Below are positions 35,252 to 44,551 of a stretch of 64,000 nucleotides of DNA, in pieces. Position 1 is the stretch's first letter. Each line of letters starts with the position of its first letter. Under the pieces are notes generated by a model. The model saw nothing but the letters and a program-made list of their open reading frames with translations, did no database searches and was not told the DNA's origin. Source of the stretch: Hymenobacter puniceus (lineage in GTDB: Bacteria > Bacteroidota > Bacteroidia > Cytophagales > Hymenobacteraceae); contig NZ_JACSCX010000005.1 of NCBI RefSeq assembly GCF_014333525.1, positions 62,001 through 126,000 of the forward strand, in the 5' to 3' direction. The translations under genes and the position numbers were made by a program.

Positions 35252-36274
35252 TTAGAACGCTACTTTCGCAAGCTTAAACCGTGGCGCGGTGGCGTTGTAA
35301 GGATACAGCACATACGCATCGGAGCCCCGCTTGGTGATGGTGGTAGGACTCACAGCGCCCGTTGCAAAAGTACCTGTGGAGCGCACGTTAGCCCAGGCGT
35401 CGGTGCTGTTCAGGCGGTAAACGGTGCTTTGGCCACCCGATACGAGCAGTAGGGTTTGCGGGTCGGTCAGGAGCAGGCCGTCGGCGCCGGTCAAACTCAG
35501 GCCGGCGGCGTTGGTGACGGTAGTGAAGCTGGTGGGGTTGGCGATGGGCACTTTGAAGAGCGTCCCGGTATTGGCTTTGGCGACCAGCAGGTAGCCATCG
35601 GGATGGTACACAATGCCGTTGAGGCCGAAGGCCGTGCCGGCATCGAACTGTGGGCTTGTAAGAAACACCGACGCCACGCCCTGCAGGTCTACTTTATAGA
35701 TAATAGGCGCATTGCTGTCGGTAACGTACGCATTGCCGGCAGCATCAACGGCAATGTCGTTAGCAAAGTGGTTGGGGTAAGATGCCGCGCCGGTGATACC
35801 GCCCAGGTCCACGTAGTTGAGCAGCGCGCCGGTGGTGGCGTTGAAGATGGCCAGCGCCGCCCGTTTGCGCAATGTAGCCGCCGAAGTGCGGGCCGCATTG
35901 GCACCATTGTCGGATACGGCCACCAGCACCCGGTTGCGGCCAGCGTCGAGGTTGACGCCAATCGTAGAAATCAAGCGGGGGTCGTCGGCGAGCTGGGTGA
36001 AGGTGCTGTCGTCGCGCACGGTGCTCACGACTCCTTTCGTACGAGAGCTAACGATAAAGCGCTTGTTGGTATCGTCGTACTGCACGCCTTCGGGATGGAA
36101 AGCGGCCTGCGGCACGGAAATCAGGCTCGGAGCGGCTACGGGAGGAGTGACGGGCTCATCGTCATCGGAGCAGCCGGGCAGCAAACCCAGCAAGCCAGCG
36201 GCAAAGGCGGCCAGCAGCACAAAGCGCGGCATCGGCGTAGCAGCAGGCCGGATTGAGAAGAAACTATGACGCAT
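35252..36274 (-). CDS. SMP-30/NHL-like beta-propeller lipoprotein
   Basis: 340 residues. Lipoprotein signal ending LLGLLPGCSDDDEP (Cys near residue 35). An internal ATG 14 codons on gives a shorter leader that is also plausible. The mature protein has propeller strands: FHPEGVQYDDTNKRFIVSSR, ANDIAVDAAGNAYVTDSNAP, GLNGIVYHPDGYLLVAKANT, GADGLLLTDPQTLLLVSGGQ, the signature of SMP-30/gluconolactonase-like or NHL-repeat proteins. Function may be sugar-lactone hydrolysis or simply binding; metal residues were not verified. Upstream there is 319 bp to the next start with only a terminator. Confidence 0.85.
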   Translation of the reverse strand: MRHSFFSIRPAATPMPRFVLLAAFAAGLLGLLPGCSDDDEPVTPPVAAPSLISVPQAAFHPEGVQYDDTNKRFIVSSRTKGVVSTVRDDSTFTQLADDPRLISTIGVNLDAGRNRVLVAVSDNGANAARTSAATLRKRAALAIFNATTGALLNYVDLGGITGAASYPNHFANDIAVDAAGNAYVTDSNAPIIYKVDLQGVASVFLTSPQFDAGTAFGLNGIVYHPDGYLLVAKANTGTLFKVPIANPTSFTTVTNAAGLSLTGADGLLLTDPQTLLLVSGGQSTVYRLNSTDAWANVRSTGTFATGAVSPTTITKRGSDAYVLYPYNATAPRFKLAKVAF

Positions 36275-36593
36275 AATACGGTAGGTTAATGTTTGAGATA
36301 CGAACCGCCCGCACTTACGTATTATTGAATAAAACCGCCAGCCCTCAAGACCAAAATTATGCTGAGTGAGGCCTTTGCCACGCAGCTGAACGCCACTGAT
36401 ATGCACGGGGCTCTGCCTTCCTTTTGCGGCTGGCTGGCTAGCTGGCAAAACGACCAACGAATTGGATGGAAAAACCGGCAGGGCAAGCTACGCCTGATAC
36501 CACAGTGCCAGCTGGCGGAAGTCAGTGCCACTAGCGGCCACAAAAAAGCCAGCCCCTTATAGAGCTGGCTTTTGCATTGCACCTGAAACCGGG
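36275..36593. other. Gap of 319 bp with a terminator
   Basis: Apart from the hairpin at 36544-36573 and the upstream region of the propeller lipoprotein gene, I see no gene here. A 67-codon plus-strand frame at 36359-36562 has no recognisable sequence and runs into the hairpin. Confidence 0.6.
36544..36573 (-). terminator. Terminator after the first TlpA-like gene
   Basis: AAAAGCCAGC and GCTGGCTTTT form a 10-bp perfect stem 20 bp past the stop of the minus-strand gene at 36594; the minus-strand end is T-rich. Confidence 0.75.
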
Positions 36594-37739
36594 TTATTTC
36601 AACACCGAGGCCAGTTTAGCTTCCAGGGCTTCGCCGCGCAGGTTTTTGCCAATGATGCGCCCCTGCGGATCAAGCAGCACCGAGGCCGGGATGGACTTGA
36701 CGCTGTACGTCTGGCCCGCGGCCGATTCCCAGCCTTTCAGGTCCGAAACGTGCTTCCAGGTGAGGCCGTCGGCTTCGATGGCCTTCAGCCACTTGCTGCG
36801 GTCCTGATCGAAGCTCACGCCATAGATTTCAAAGCCCTTGCCTTTGTACTTGTTGTAGGCGCGCACCACGTTGGGATTTTCGCGGCGGCAGGGGCCGCAC
36901 CAGCTGGCCCAGAAGTCAACCAATACATATTTGCCGCGCAGGCTGCTCAGCGGTAGCGGCTTTCCATCGGGCGCCAGCAAGCTGATTTCGGGGGCGGCGG
37001 CACCTACGGCCGTGCTGCGCATAGGCTCTATTTTGGCAGTTAGCGCCTTGGTGTAGCGCGAGTCGGGCAGCGTGGTTTTGAACTGCGTGGTCATGGAATC
37101 CACGAAGCCAAACTGCTCTTCCGCGTTGATCAGGTTGGCCACTACGAAGGCCGACACCACCGACTTGGGGTTTTGCTGCACCAACGTTTTGATGCTTTTG
37201 GTGCTGCGGGCCTGCGCATCGTAAAACATCTTCTCAATGGCCTGCATGGAGTCGGTGCGGTTGGCGGCGGCGTTCTGGTTGTAGCGCGCCTCCAGCCCAC
37301 TCATCTGCCCCTTCGACTGCTGCATGGTGCGGTTGAGCTGCTGCAGAAGCTCGGAGTCTTTGGAGCCTTTCACGGTGTAGGTTTCGGCCAGCTTTTGGGC
37401 GTCGCCGGACAGCTCTACGCGGCTGCCGTTGCTCAGGGCCAGCAGTACCTGGCTTTGGTCGGTGGTTTTCACCTGGTAGAGGCCGGGCTCGGGCACGGTG
37501 CCGGTAAAGCGAAAATTACCTTTCTCGTCGAGCGTGACCGTGTCGCGCGAGATGAACTGGGTTTCGCCCAGCTCGGCGAGGTAAAGCTTGGTACCGGCCG
37601 GGGCGTTGGTGAGCTGGCCGCTGAGCTGGTAGCCGGCGGCGGCATCGGCCGTACCGGCAGTTGGCGGCGTGTTCTTGGTGCAGGCATTGGCCATGCCCAG
37701 CACAGTTCCAACAATCAGCAGACTCTTCATTTTCAGCAT
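36594..37739 (-). CDS. TlpA-like thioredoxin with DUF4369-type N-terminal domain (lipoprotein)
   Basis: 381 residues. Lipoprotein signal (SLLIVGTVLGMANAC). Residues about 38-130 are a beta-sandwich as in DUF4369 (YQLSGQLTNAPAGTKLYLAE), a helical middle follows, and the C-terminal 140 residues are a thioredoxin/AhpC-TSA fold with WASWCGPCRRENP active-site motif and SIPASVLLDPQGRII (cis-Pro region). Likely a periplasmic or outer-membrane-anchored disulfide reductase or isomerase. The next minus-strand gene (37969-39096) is a paralogue. A start nine bases later (MKSLL) is also possible. Confidence 0.92.
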   Translation of the reverse strand: MLKMKSLLIVGTVLGMANACTKNTPPTAGTADAAAGYQLSGQLTNAPAGTKLYLAELGETQFISRDTVTLDEKGNFRFTGTVPEPGLYQVKTTDQSQVLLALSNGSRVELSGDAQKLAETYTVKGSKDSELLQQLNRTMQQSKGQMSGLEARYNQNAAANRTDSMQAIEKMFYDAQARSTKSIKTLVQQNPKSVVSAFVVANLINAEEQFGFVDSMTTQFKTTLPDSRYTKALTAKIEPMRSTAVGAAAPEISLLAPDGKPLPLSSLRGKYVLVDFWASWCGPCRRENPNVVRAYNKYKGKGFEIYGVSFDQDRSKWLKAIEADGLTWKHVSDLKGWESAAGQTYSVKSIPASVLLDPQGRIIGKNLRGEALEAKLASVLK

Positions 37740-37968
37740 ATTCAAAAGAAAAACCGGCCGGGCGCCGGCAGTTAGGTAGGCAAAAGACAGCCAAAGCCGC
37801 CGCAAGTTGCCACTTTCAACCGGATTTGGAAAAATGCCCACTCCGTTGGGTTGGACAACACCGCCCTGGCGGCTCCGGTTCGGGCGCGACAACCTGAAAT
37901 TCGCCTACTGCAGCTATTTCCCACCTGGCATATGGTTCTCCTTTGCAGCAGCTTACGGGCTTACACCG

Positions 37969-39096
37969 CTACGGCATCAGCTCGGCCAGCTTCTTTGCCA
38001 GGTCTTCGCCGCGCAGGTCTTTGGCGATAATGCGGCCAGTGGCATCCAGCAAAAACGACGAAGGAAACCGATAAATATTGTACACAGTACCCGCTACGCT
38101 GGTTTTTGAGGGCTCATCGCGCACCTGCGGCCATGGCAGGCCATCCTTCTGGATAGCGGACAGCCAGGCTTCTTTCTTACTGTCGGCCGACACGCCGTAT
38201 ATCTCAAATCCTTTGCCCTGGAACTGCTGATAGATGCGTACCAACGCAGGGTTTTCCTGCCGGCAGGGGCCGCACCAGCTGGCCCAGAAATCAATCAGCA
38301 CGTACTTGCCGCGCAGGCTACTAAGTGCCAGCAGCGCGCCGGCCGGCGTGGGCAGCTGAATATCCGGTGCCAGCCGGCCAATGGCTGTGGCTTTCCGCAT
38401 GTCCTGGTAGCGCTGCAGCTGCTGCGTGTGGGGCGAGGCCGGCCACTGCCGCATGTAGCGGGTGGTAGCCGAATCTAGAAACGCTACTTCCGCTGCGTCG
38501 TCGGTGCCACTCAGGAAGGCGGCCGCCACGTAGGGCGCCACGTACGACGCCTGCCCGGCCACGCGCCGCGCAGCCATCCTGAAGGCCGCAAAAGTAGCGT
38601 CCCACTCCTGCCCGATGCGGCGGAGCGCGGCCGTATCGGTGGTGGTAGCGCGCCGTTGAACAAGGGTGTCGATGTGGGAAAGCAGGCGAAACTGCTCCTG
38701 ATTCATTTCAGACAGCGCAGCCGCTTCCGGGGTACCCGTTATTGCGCCGGTGAGCCGGAGCTGGGTGGCGTCGGCGCGCACGCGCAGGCGGCTGCCAGGT
38801 GCCAGCGCCACATCGGTAGACATGCGCTGGCCGGCCACCCGCAAGCTGTATACCCCCGGGCCCGCAACCGCGCCCCGCAACCGAAAACGGCCTTTAGAAT
38901 CGGTCAGGGCCGAATCTACGGGTACCCGCTGCCCGGTGTGGTCGTCGGTTAGCAGCACCTGCGTACCGGCCGGGGCATTGGTCAGCTGACCGCGCACCTG
39001 ATAGTTGGAAGCCGGGCGGCGGAGCTGTTGCGCAGCAGCTTCTGAATACGCTACTACAGCCGAGGCCAGCATTATTAATCCAATGAAATACCGCAT
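37969..39096 (-). CDS. Second TlpA-like thioredoxin, exported
   Basis: 375 residues. Signal peptide at 1-22 (GLIMLASAVVAYSEAAAQ), not a lipoprotein. It has the same build as its neighbour at 36594: N-terminal sandwich (YQVRGQLTNAPAGTQVLLTD), helical linker, thioredoxin domain with WASWCGPCRQENP and RFPSSFLLDATGRII. The two share GQLTNAPAGT and SSLRGKYVL(V/I)DFWASWCG, so they arose by tandem duplication. One is membrane-anchored, the other soluble, suggesting division of labour. The gap between them is 229 bp with no gene. Confidence 0.92.
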   Translation of the reverse strand: MRYFIGLIMLASAVVAYSEAAAQQLRRPASNYQVRGQLTNAPAGTQVLLTDDHTGQRVPVDSALTDSKGRFRLRGAVAGPGVYSLRVAGQRMSTDVALAPGSRLRVRADATQLRLTGAITGTPEAAALSEMNQEQFRLLSHIDTLVQRRATTTDTAALRRIGQEWDATFAAFRMAARRVAGQASYVAPYVAAAFLSGTDDAAEVAFLDSATTRYMRQWPASPHTQQLQRYQDMRKATAIGRLAPDIQLPTPAGALLALSSLRGKYVLIDFWASWCGPCRQENPALVRIYQQFQGKGFEIYGVSADSKKEAWLSAIQKDGLPWPQVRDEPSKTSVAGTVYNIYRFPSSFLLDATGRIIAKDLRGEDLAKKLAELMP

Positions 39097-39128
39097 CTGG
39101 GATAGAATAAAGTCAGTTAAAAAAGCAG

Positions 39129-39158
39129 CTCCCCTCAATTGAGCTCAACTGAGGGGAG
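39129..39158. terminator. Terminator-like hairpin after gatB
   Basis: CTCCCCTCAATTGAG and CTCAACTGAGGGGAG pair with one mismatch, 32 bp after the gatB stop on the minus strand. A T-run is seen on the minus strand side (AAAA on plus). Confidence 0.55.
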
Positions 39159-39190
39159 TTGCGTTGCATGTGCAGCTATTTTAGTTGCTG

Positions 39191-40648
39191 TTACGAGTCC
39201 AGCTTCTGGCGCAGCATCTGGTTGGCCAGCTTGGGGTCAGCTTTGCCGCCGGTGAGCTTCATCAGCTCGCCCATGAACATGCCCGTCAGGCTCTTTTTGC
39301 CGTCGCGGTACTCGGCTACTTTAGCCGGGTTAGCATCGAGCACCTGCTGAATCATGGCTTCCAGCGCACCAGCATCTGACTGCTGCAGCAGGCCCTGGGC
39401 CTCGGCAGCCGCGGCGGCGGTGTGCGTGGGGTTTTCCAGCAGGAACGGAAACAGCTGCTTGCTGGCTACCGAGTGGCCCACCTTATTGTCGTCGATGAGC
39501 TGGATGATGTCGGCCAGGTGCTGGGCCGTGAGTGGGAACTGGTCGAGGGTGAGAGCGCGCTCGTTGAGGTAGGCTTTCACGGGGCCCGTCACCCAGTTGG
39601 CGGCAGCTTTGGCGTTGGGCGTCAGGCGGGTCAGCTCATCGAAATACAAGGCTACTTCCTTTTCAGCAGTCAGCACCGTGGCATCATAATCCGAGAGGCC
39701 CAGCTCGCCGGTGAAGCGGGCATAGAGCTGCTGCGGCAGCGCCGGCAGCTCGCTCTGCACGCGGTGCAGCCACTCGTCGGAAATGATAACCGGCGGCAGG
39801 TCGGGCTCCGGGAAGTACCGGTAGTCGTTCATGGTTTCCTTGCTGCGCTGGCCGTTGGTGGTGCCAGTGGCCGCGTCGAAGCCGCGGGTTTCCGAGTCGA
39901 TGACTTCGCCGGCTTCCACCAGCGCAATCTGCCGCTCAATCTCGTACTCGATGGCCCGCTGCACGTTGCGGAACGAGTTCATGTTCTTCACCTCCACCTT
40001 CACGCCGAACTGGGTGGCATCCTTGCGCATCACCGAAATGTTGGCGTCGCAGCGCAGAGACCCTTCCTCCATGTTGCCGTCGCAGATGCCCAGGTACTCC
40101 ACCAGCTTCTTGATTTCGGCCAGGTAGGCATAGGCTTCCTCGGCGTTCCGGATGTCGGGCTCACTCACGATTTCGATGAGCGGCACACCGGCGCGGTTGA
40201 GGTCCACGAGGGTTTCCACCTCACCAGCCAGGTGCATGCTCTTGCCCGCGTCCTCCTCCATGTGGATGCGGGTGATGCCGATTTTCTTCACCGAGCCATC
40301 GGCCAGGCGGATATCCACGTGGCCTTCGGTGCAGATCGGGGTTTTGTCCTGCGTAATCTGGTAGCCCTTGGGAAGGTCGGGGTAGAAGTAGTTTTTGCGC
40401 GCAAACAGGTTGTCGCGGCGGATGTGGCAGTTGGTGGCCAGGCCCATTTTCATGGCAAACTCCACGGCCGAGTAGTTCACGCGCGGCAGCGTGCCGGGGT
40501 GGCCCAGCGTAATGACGCTCAGGTTGTTATTGGGCAAAGCGCCGTACTCGTTTTCGTCGGAGGAGTACATCTTGCTGCGCGTGAGCAACTGGGCGTGTAC
40601 TTCGAGGCCGATGACGGGCTGGTATTTCGATTTGATGCTGTCGTCCAT
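39191..40648 (-). CDS. gatB: Asp-tRNA(Asn)/Glu-tRNA(Gln) amidotransferase subunit B
   Basis: 485 residues, full length. It binds and phosphorylates misacylated tRNA in GatCAB so that Asn-tRNA or Gln-tRNA is made by transamidation. The hallmark start PVIGLEVHAQLLTRSKMYS, the block GHPGTLPRVN, KNYFYPDLPKGYQITQ, GITRIHMEEDAGKS, VPLIEIVSEPD, RCDANISVM and MNSFRNVQRAIEYE are all present. The C-terminal YqeY-like tRNA-binding tail (PAKVAEYRDGKKSLTGMFMG) is intact. gatA and gatC are not in this window. Confidence 0.98.
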   Translation of the reverse strand: MDDSIKSKYQPVIGLEVHAQLLTRSKMYSSDENEYGALPNNNLSVITLGHPGTLPRVNYSAVEFAMKMGLATNCHIRRDNLFARKNYFYPDLPKGYQITQDKTPICTEGHVDIRLADGSVKKIGITRIHMEEDAGKSMHLAGEVETLVDLNRAGVPLIEIVSEPDIRNAEEAYAYLAEIKKLVEYLGICDGNMEEGSLRCDANISVMRKDATQFGVKVEVKNMNSFRNVQRAIEYEIERQIALVEAGEVIDSETRGFDAATGTTNGQRSKETMNDYRYFPEPDLPPVIISDEWLHRVQSELPALPQQLYARFTGELGLSDYDATVLTAEKEVALYFDELTRLTPNAKAAANWVTGPVKAYLNERALTLDQFPLTAQHLADIIQLIDDNKVGHSVASKQLFPFLLENPTHTAAAAAEAQGLLQQSDAGALEAMIQQVLDANPAKVAEYRDGKKSLTGMFMGELMKLTGGKADPKLANQMLRQKLDS

Positions 40649-40687
40649 AAGAGGGAATTGGGCGAGTTGGCCGCCGGGGCCGCAAGT

Positions 40688-40805
40688 TAATCACGGATTT
40701 AGCCGGATTATTCGGATTCCACTGATTTTGTAGCTGGCATGCCGACGCTACCAGTGCCGCACCTGCACAATTCGACTAATCCGTCTAATCCGTACCAATC
40801 CGTGG
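40688..40805. repeat. AATCCGTG-type inverted repeat
   Basis: The left end AATCACGGATTTAGCCGGAT and the right end GTCTAATCCGTACCAATCCG are inverted imperfect copies built of (T/A)AATCCG units. It fills the gap between gatB and the next minus-strand gene, touching that gene's stop. Confidence 0.65.
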
Positions 40806-41771
40806 TCAGTCGTTGAAGACCGGGATGTAGGCGGCCTGGAAGTTGTTGGCGGCGCGGTTGTAGGCGTCCAGCAACTTGCTGTTCTGAATGTTATAGGCCT
40901 TGATGTAGCCGTTGAAGGTGTCCACGTCCACCTTGGTGAGCTTGTCCTTGTTTTCGATCAGCTCGGTCATCTTCTTGAACTGGTTGGCGCTCCAGATCAG
41001 GTAGAACTTGGCGTAGTCGCGAGTAGCGTCGCGGTACTGCGTGTCTTTGCCGCGGAAGGCGGGCACGGCGTTGAGCTCGGCCAGGGCCTTGTCGGTTTCG
41101 GCGGCCAGCAGCACGCGGGCGGCTTCAAAATCGGTGGCGTTCTGAGCGTTGAGGCCGTCGGTGAGCTTGGCGTTGGCCTTTTCCACCCGGAAGAAGGCCA
41201 GAAATACCTTGTGCTGATAGGTGTTCACCTCCGACACCTGCCGGATAACGGCGTTCATCTTGCGGGCTTCGCCGTCTTCGCTCATGGTCATCTTGTAGCG
41301 GGCGGCAAAGCGCTGCTGGGCGGCCTGTACACTGTCGCCGGCCACTTCCAGCTTCTGCTCGGCGGCTTCCACAGCATCGAAGTAACGCTGCATGGCCTCC
41401 AGGCTCTGCGTGCGGCTGGCAGCCAGCGAGTTCACCTGCTTATAATCGGCGGCATATACGTTCAGCATCTGCTGAAACGCGGCTTTGGCCCGGTCGCGGA
41501 ACTCGGTGTTGCCTTCGTAGCCGGGCATGTGCGAGATTTTGGCCAGTGAGGCTTTGTTCTGGGCTACCACATCCTGGCGGCGGGCCTCAATCTTGCGCTC
41601 ATTTTCGCTGTGAGCCGCTTTGCTGATGTAGCGCAGATTTTTCTTCTGCATGATCAGCTGCTCGGCCACAATGGCGTTGTTGTAGGCGCCGGGGTCGGTG
41701 AAGGCCTGCCCCGAGGCGGTGGTGGAAACGGCCGCCAAAAGGACGGCCGCAGCAAGAGTAGAAAAGCGCAT
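40806..41771 (-). CDS. Exported helical protein of unknown function
   Basis: 321 residues. Signal peptide at 1-22 (FSTLAAAVLLAAVSTTASGQ). The mature part is almost entirely alpha-helical and charged (EQLIMQKKNLRYISKAAHSE, AAEQKLEVAGDSVQAAQQRF), with a repeated two-helix rhythm: the NLRYISKAAHSENE start and the second half both look like antiparallel helical hairpins. It may belong to the LIC11966-type surface proteins, but I cannot confirm that. Position between gatB and a TonB-domain protein gives no further clue. Confidence 0.8.
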   Translation of the reverse strand: MRFSTLAAAVLLAAVSTTASGQAFTDPGAYNNAIVAEQLIMQKKNLRYISKAAHSENERKIEARRQDVVAQNKASLAKISHMPGYEGNTEFRDRAKAAFQQMLNVYAADYKQVNSLAASRTQSLEAMQRYFDAVEAAEQKLEVAGDSVQAAQQRFAARYKMTMSEDGEARKMNAVIRQVSEVNTYQHKVFLAFFRVEKANAKLTDGLNAQNATDFEAARVLLAAETDKALAELNAVPAFRGKDTQYRDATRDYAKFYLIWSANQFKKMTELIENKDKLTKVDVDTFNGYIKAYNIQNSKLLDAYNRAANNFQAAYIPVFND

Positions 41772-41831
41772 AGCGTAACAGTAAGGGTGGGAAAACGGAA
41801 AATCAGCGAATGGCAACGACGCCTTCACTAC

Positions 41832-42581
41832 TTAAAGAGTAAATTTGATGGGCAAAGTGTAGCTGACGCGCACTGGCTGGCCATCCTGCTGACCCGGCTG
41901 AAAACTGCGTAGCTGACGCACCACCCGCATAGCCTCGGCATCGGTTTCGGGGGAAAGCGACTGAATGACGCGGACGTTTTCAACCTCCCCTTTTGCATTC
42001 AGCACAAAGCCAATCTGCACCTTGCCCTGCACTCTGTTGCGAAACGCCGTACCCGGGTAATGCACGTTGCGGGCAATGAAATTGAGCAGCGCGTTCTGCC
42101 CGCCCGGGTATACGGGCAATTGCTCATACTCGAAATATGCAACCGGCTTCCCATCGGGGTTGAAACATTCCCCAGCCGTGCGCTGCCCCGCTACAAACTG
42201 GTCGCGGCGGCGCAGCTTGCCATCGGGATAGTACACCAGCAGTTCGCCGTGCCGCTTGCCAGCCACGTAGTCCTCGCGGGTGTGGGGCTTGCCGTCCTCG
42301 TACCAGGTAGTGCTGGTGCCGTGCTGCATGCGTTTCTTCAGATCAGCAAAAAACAGTATTTCCCGGAGGCTGCCACTGGGGTAATACACGCGCATGATAC
42401 TGCCCAGACTGTCGCGGTGAATGGTTTCAACCCGGTGGTGGGCATTTTGCGCCGACGGCAGTTTCTCGCCATCCTCGGAGTAATATTCCACTGTCTTGAC
42501 TGGTGCCGGGCCTTCCGGGGTTTGCTGGGCATAGGCGGCGCTGCCGCCCACCAGCCACAGGGCAAATAGGATTCTTTTCAC
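41832..42581 (-). CDS. TonB C-terminal domain protein with YwqK/MORN-like repeats
   Basis: 249 residues. Signal peptide at 1-18 (MKRILFALWLVGGSAAYA). Residues 60-145 contain MORN/YwqK-type repeats (YYPSGSLREILFFADL, WYEDGKPHTREDYVAGKRHG, VYYPDGKLRRRDQF). The C-terminal 85 residues are TonB_C (FIARNVHYPGTAFRNRVQGK, VQIGFVLNAKGEVENVRVI, LRSFQPGQQDGQPVRVSYTL). It lacks a membrane anchor plus Pro-rich span, so it is not a classical TonB; such fused proteins are common in Bacteroidetes with unknown role. Confidence 0.88.
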   Translation of the reverse strand: MKRILFALWLVGGSAAYAQQTPEGPAPVKTVEYYSEDGEKLPSAQNAHHRVETIHRDSLGSIMRVYYPSGSLREILFFADLKKRMQHGTSTTWYEDGKPHTREDYVAGKRHGELLVYYPDGKLRRRDQFVAGQRTAGECFNPDGKPVAYFEYEQLPVYPGGQNALLNFIARNVHYPGTAFRNRVQGKVQIGFVLNAKGEVENVRVIQSLSPETDAEAMRVVRQLRSFQPGQQDGQPVRVSYTLPIKFTL

Positions 42582-42977
42582 GCAGTGAATACTGGATAAT
42601 AATAGACATGGCAGGGCCCGCAGCCGACTGGCCTGACAACCTGCTCATCCAAAACTACAGTCTTGCCGCTAAATCACAAATTCCGGTAAACTGCCTGGGG
42701 GCGCCCCGCTCGTTTGGCCGGAAACCGCAACATCCTGGCAGAAGCTAGGAGGTATCTGAAGACCCTAAAATGATCCTGCTTCATCTGGCGTCGGCTTGTT
42801 GAAGCATGCAGGTTAATGAATTGCCAACGACTCTACAGACACCGCCTAGTTGGCACTATGGGCTGTTAGATTATTAAAGTCATGCACAATCGCACTAATC
42901 CAGCGCGGAAAGCGTAAGGGTAGCAAAACTTATATTTTAATGTAGTTTTAATTTCTCATCCAGTTCATTACTGCCTC
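42582..42977. other. Gap of 396 bp, no gene seen
   Basis: No credible coding frame. The right end turns AT-rich (42925-42960, CTTATATTTTAATGTAGTTT), as expected for the promoter of the thioredoxin-ApbE operon; TAGTTTTAATTTC there also occurs before the oxidoreductase gene at 9861. Confidence 0.5.
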
Positions 42978-43433
42978 ATGCGCTTCCTCGCCTTTTGCCT
43001 CTCCGCCTTGCTGACTGCCATGGGCGCCCAGGCCCAGACGGCCCCCGCCACCTGGAATACCGATCTGGCGGCTGCCATGCAGCAAGCCAAAGCCACCAAT
43101 AAGCCCGTGTTGGCCGTTTTCTCAGGCTCCGACTGGTGCAAGCCCTGCATCATGCTCAAGCAGGAAGTGTTCGATAAGCCCGAGTTCGAGCAGTTTGCGA
43201 AAGACAGATTCGTGCTGGCCCGCTTCGATTTCCCGCGCAGCAAGAAAAACAAGCTGCCTGCCACCCAAACCAAAGTCAACGAGCAGGCCGCGGCCCAGCT
43301 CAACAAAGAGGGCTCATTTCCGCTGGTAGTGCTGCTTTCACCCGAGGGCAAGATTCTGGCGAAGACCGGCTACCGCCCCGGCGGCGCCACCGCCTACGAC
43401 GCCTACCTCACGCAATTGCTGGCTAAGAAATAA
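42978..43433 (+). CDS. Exported thioredoxin-family protein
   Basis: 151 residues. Signal peptide at 1-20 (FLAFCLSALLTAMGAQAQ). The thioredoxin-like domain shows VLAVFSGSDWCKPCIMLKQE (CxxC active site), EFEQFAKDRFVLARFDFP and SFPLVVLLSPEGKILAKTGY. It likely reduces or carries disulfides in the periplasm. It lies 5 bp ahead of the ApbE gene and heads a four-gene set with ApbE, DUF4266 and DUF3570, so it probably serves a flavoprotein or cytochrome maturation job. Confidence 0.92.
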   Translation: MRFLAFCLSALLTAMGAQAQTAPATWNTDLAAAMQQAKATNKPVLAVFSGSDWCKPCIMLKQEVFDKPEFEQFAKDRFVLARFDFPRSKKNKLPATQTKVNEQAAAQLNKEGSFPLVVLLSPEGKILAKTGYRPGGATAYDAYLTQLLAKK

Positions 43434-43438
43434 GCTCC

Positions 43439-44551
43439 GTGCGCACTCTCCCCCCGTGGTCCGGCACCCTTTGCTGGCAGCAGGCGCCGGTATTGGCGCT
43501 ACTTGGCACCTTGCTAATCGGCGCCTACTCGGCTGGCGCGCAGACGGTGGCGGGCAAGGTGCCGGCCCCCGGCGCTCCGGCTAAGGCGCGCAGCTTCACC
43601 CGCTCGGCCCACCTGATGGGCTCGCACTTCACGTTCACGGCCGTTTCCGACGACGACTCGCTGGCGTGGCGGGCGGTGCGGGCCGGCATCCGGGAAGGAC
43701 AGCGCATCGACCGGCTGTGTTCCTATTGGGACTCCACCTCGCAGATCACCCAGATCAACCGCGCGGCGGGCTTGCGGCCGGTGGTCGTGGATCAGGAAGT
43801 GTACGATTTGATTCAGCGCACGCTCAGGCTCTCCACCCTCAGCGACGGTGCGTTTGACATCACCTTCGCCGGCGGCGAGAAGATCTATAAGTTCGACAAG
43901 CAGGAGCACGCCGCTTTGCCCGACCCCGCCACCGTGCAGGCCTCCGTGCGCCGCATCGACTACCGCAAGGTGCTGCTCGACCCAATTACGCACTCGGTGA
44001 TGCTCAAGGACAAGGGCATGCGCCTGAACCTGGCCGGCATCCTGCAGGGCTACGGGGTGCGCCGCGCCCAGGCCCTGATGCGGCAGATGGGCATCCGGGG
44101 CGGCCTTATCAACGGCTCCGGCGACGTATCGTGCTGGGGCCGACAGGCCGACGGCTCGCTGTGGCGCATTGCCATCGGCGACCCGGCCTACCCGCAGTCG
44201 GTATCGTCGTGGCTGACGGTGACGGACGTGGCCGTGGTGACGGCCGGCAACTACGAGCAGTATTTCACGGTGAAAGGCCAGTACTATGGCCACATCATCG
44301 ACCCCAAAACCGGCTATCCGGCCACTGTCCTGCGCTCGGTCACCATTATCTGCCCCGATGTAGAGCTGGCCGACGGCCTCGACGAAGTGGTGTTCGTGAA
44401 AGGGCCGGAAGCGGGCCTGGCGTTCATCAACAAGCTCAAAGGCGTGGACTGCACCCTCATCACCAACGACGGCCGCACCCTGGCTTCCAAGGGCATGGCC
44501 CTCAATTACTATTCCACGCAGCCGGCCAAAATCGCGGCCCCAACCCCATGA
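43439..44551 (+). CDS. apbE: FAD:protein FMN transferase (ApbE)
   Basis: 370 residues, GTG start. Hydrophobic leader (residues 11-32, APVLALLGTLLIGAYSAGAQ) predicts export. ApbE blocks: HLMGSHFTFTAV, SYWDSTSQITQINRAAGL, DGAFDITF, LNLAGILQGYGVRRAQALM (usual KG-x-AVD region), GGLINGSGDVSCWG, HIIDPKTGYPA with the Mg-binding Asp. It transfers FMN from FAD to Thr/Ser of extracytoplasmic proteins. The stop overlaps the next start (ATGA), so it is coupled to the DUF4266 gene. Confidence 0.95.
   Translation: MRTLPPWSGTLCWQQAPVLALLGTLLIGAYSAGAQTVAGKVPAPGAPAKARSFTRSAHLMGSHFTFTAVSDDDSLAWRAVRAGIREGQRIDRLCSYWDSTSQITQINRAAGLRPVVVDQEVYDLIQRTLRLSTLSDGAFDITFAGGEKIYKFDKQEHAALPDPATVQASVRRIDYRKVLLDPITHSVMLKDKGMRLNLAGILQGYGVRRAQALMRQMGIRGGLINGSGDVSCWGRQADGSLWRIAIGDPAYPQSVSSWLTVTDVAVVTAGNYEQYFTVKGQYYGHIIDPKTGYPATVLRSVTIICPDVELADGLDEVVFVKGPEAGLAFINKLKGVDCTLITNDGRTLASKGMALNYYSTQPAKIAAPTP

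Noticed and set aside
36359..36562. 67-codon plus-strand frame in the gap before the propeller lipoprotein
   Set aside because: No family pattern and it runs into a terminator hairpin for the opposite strand.
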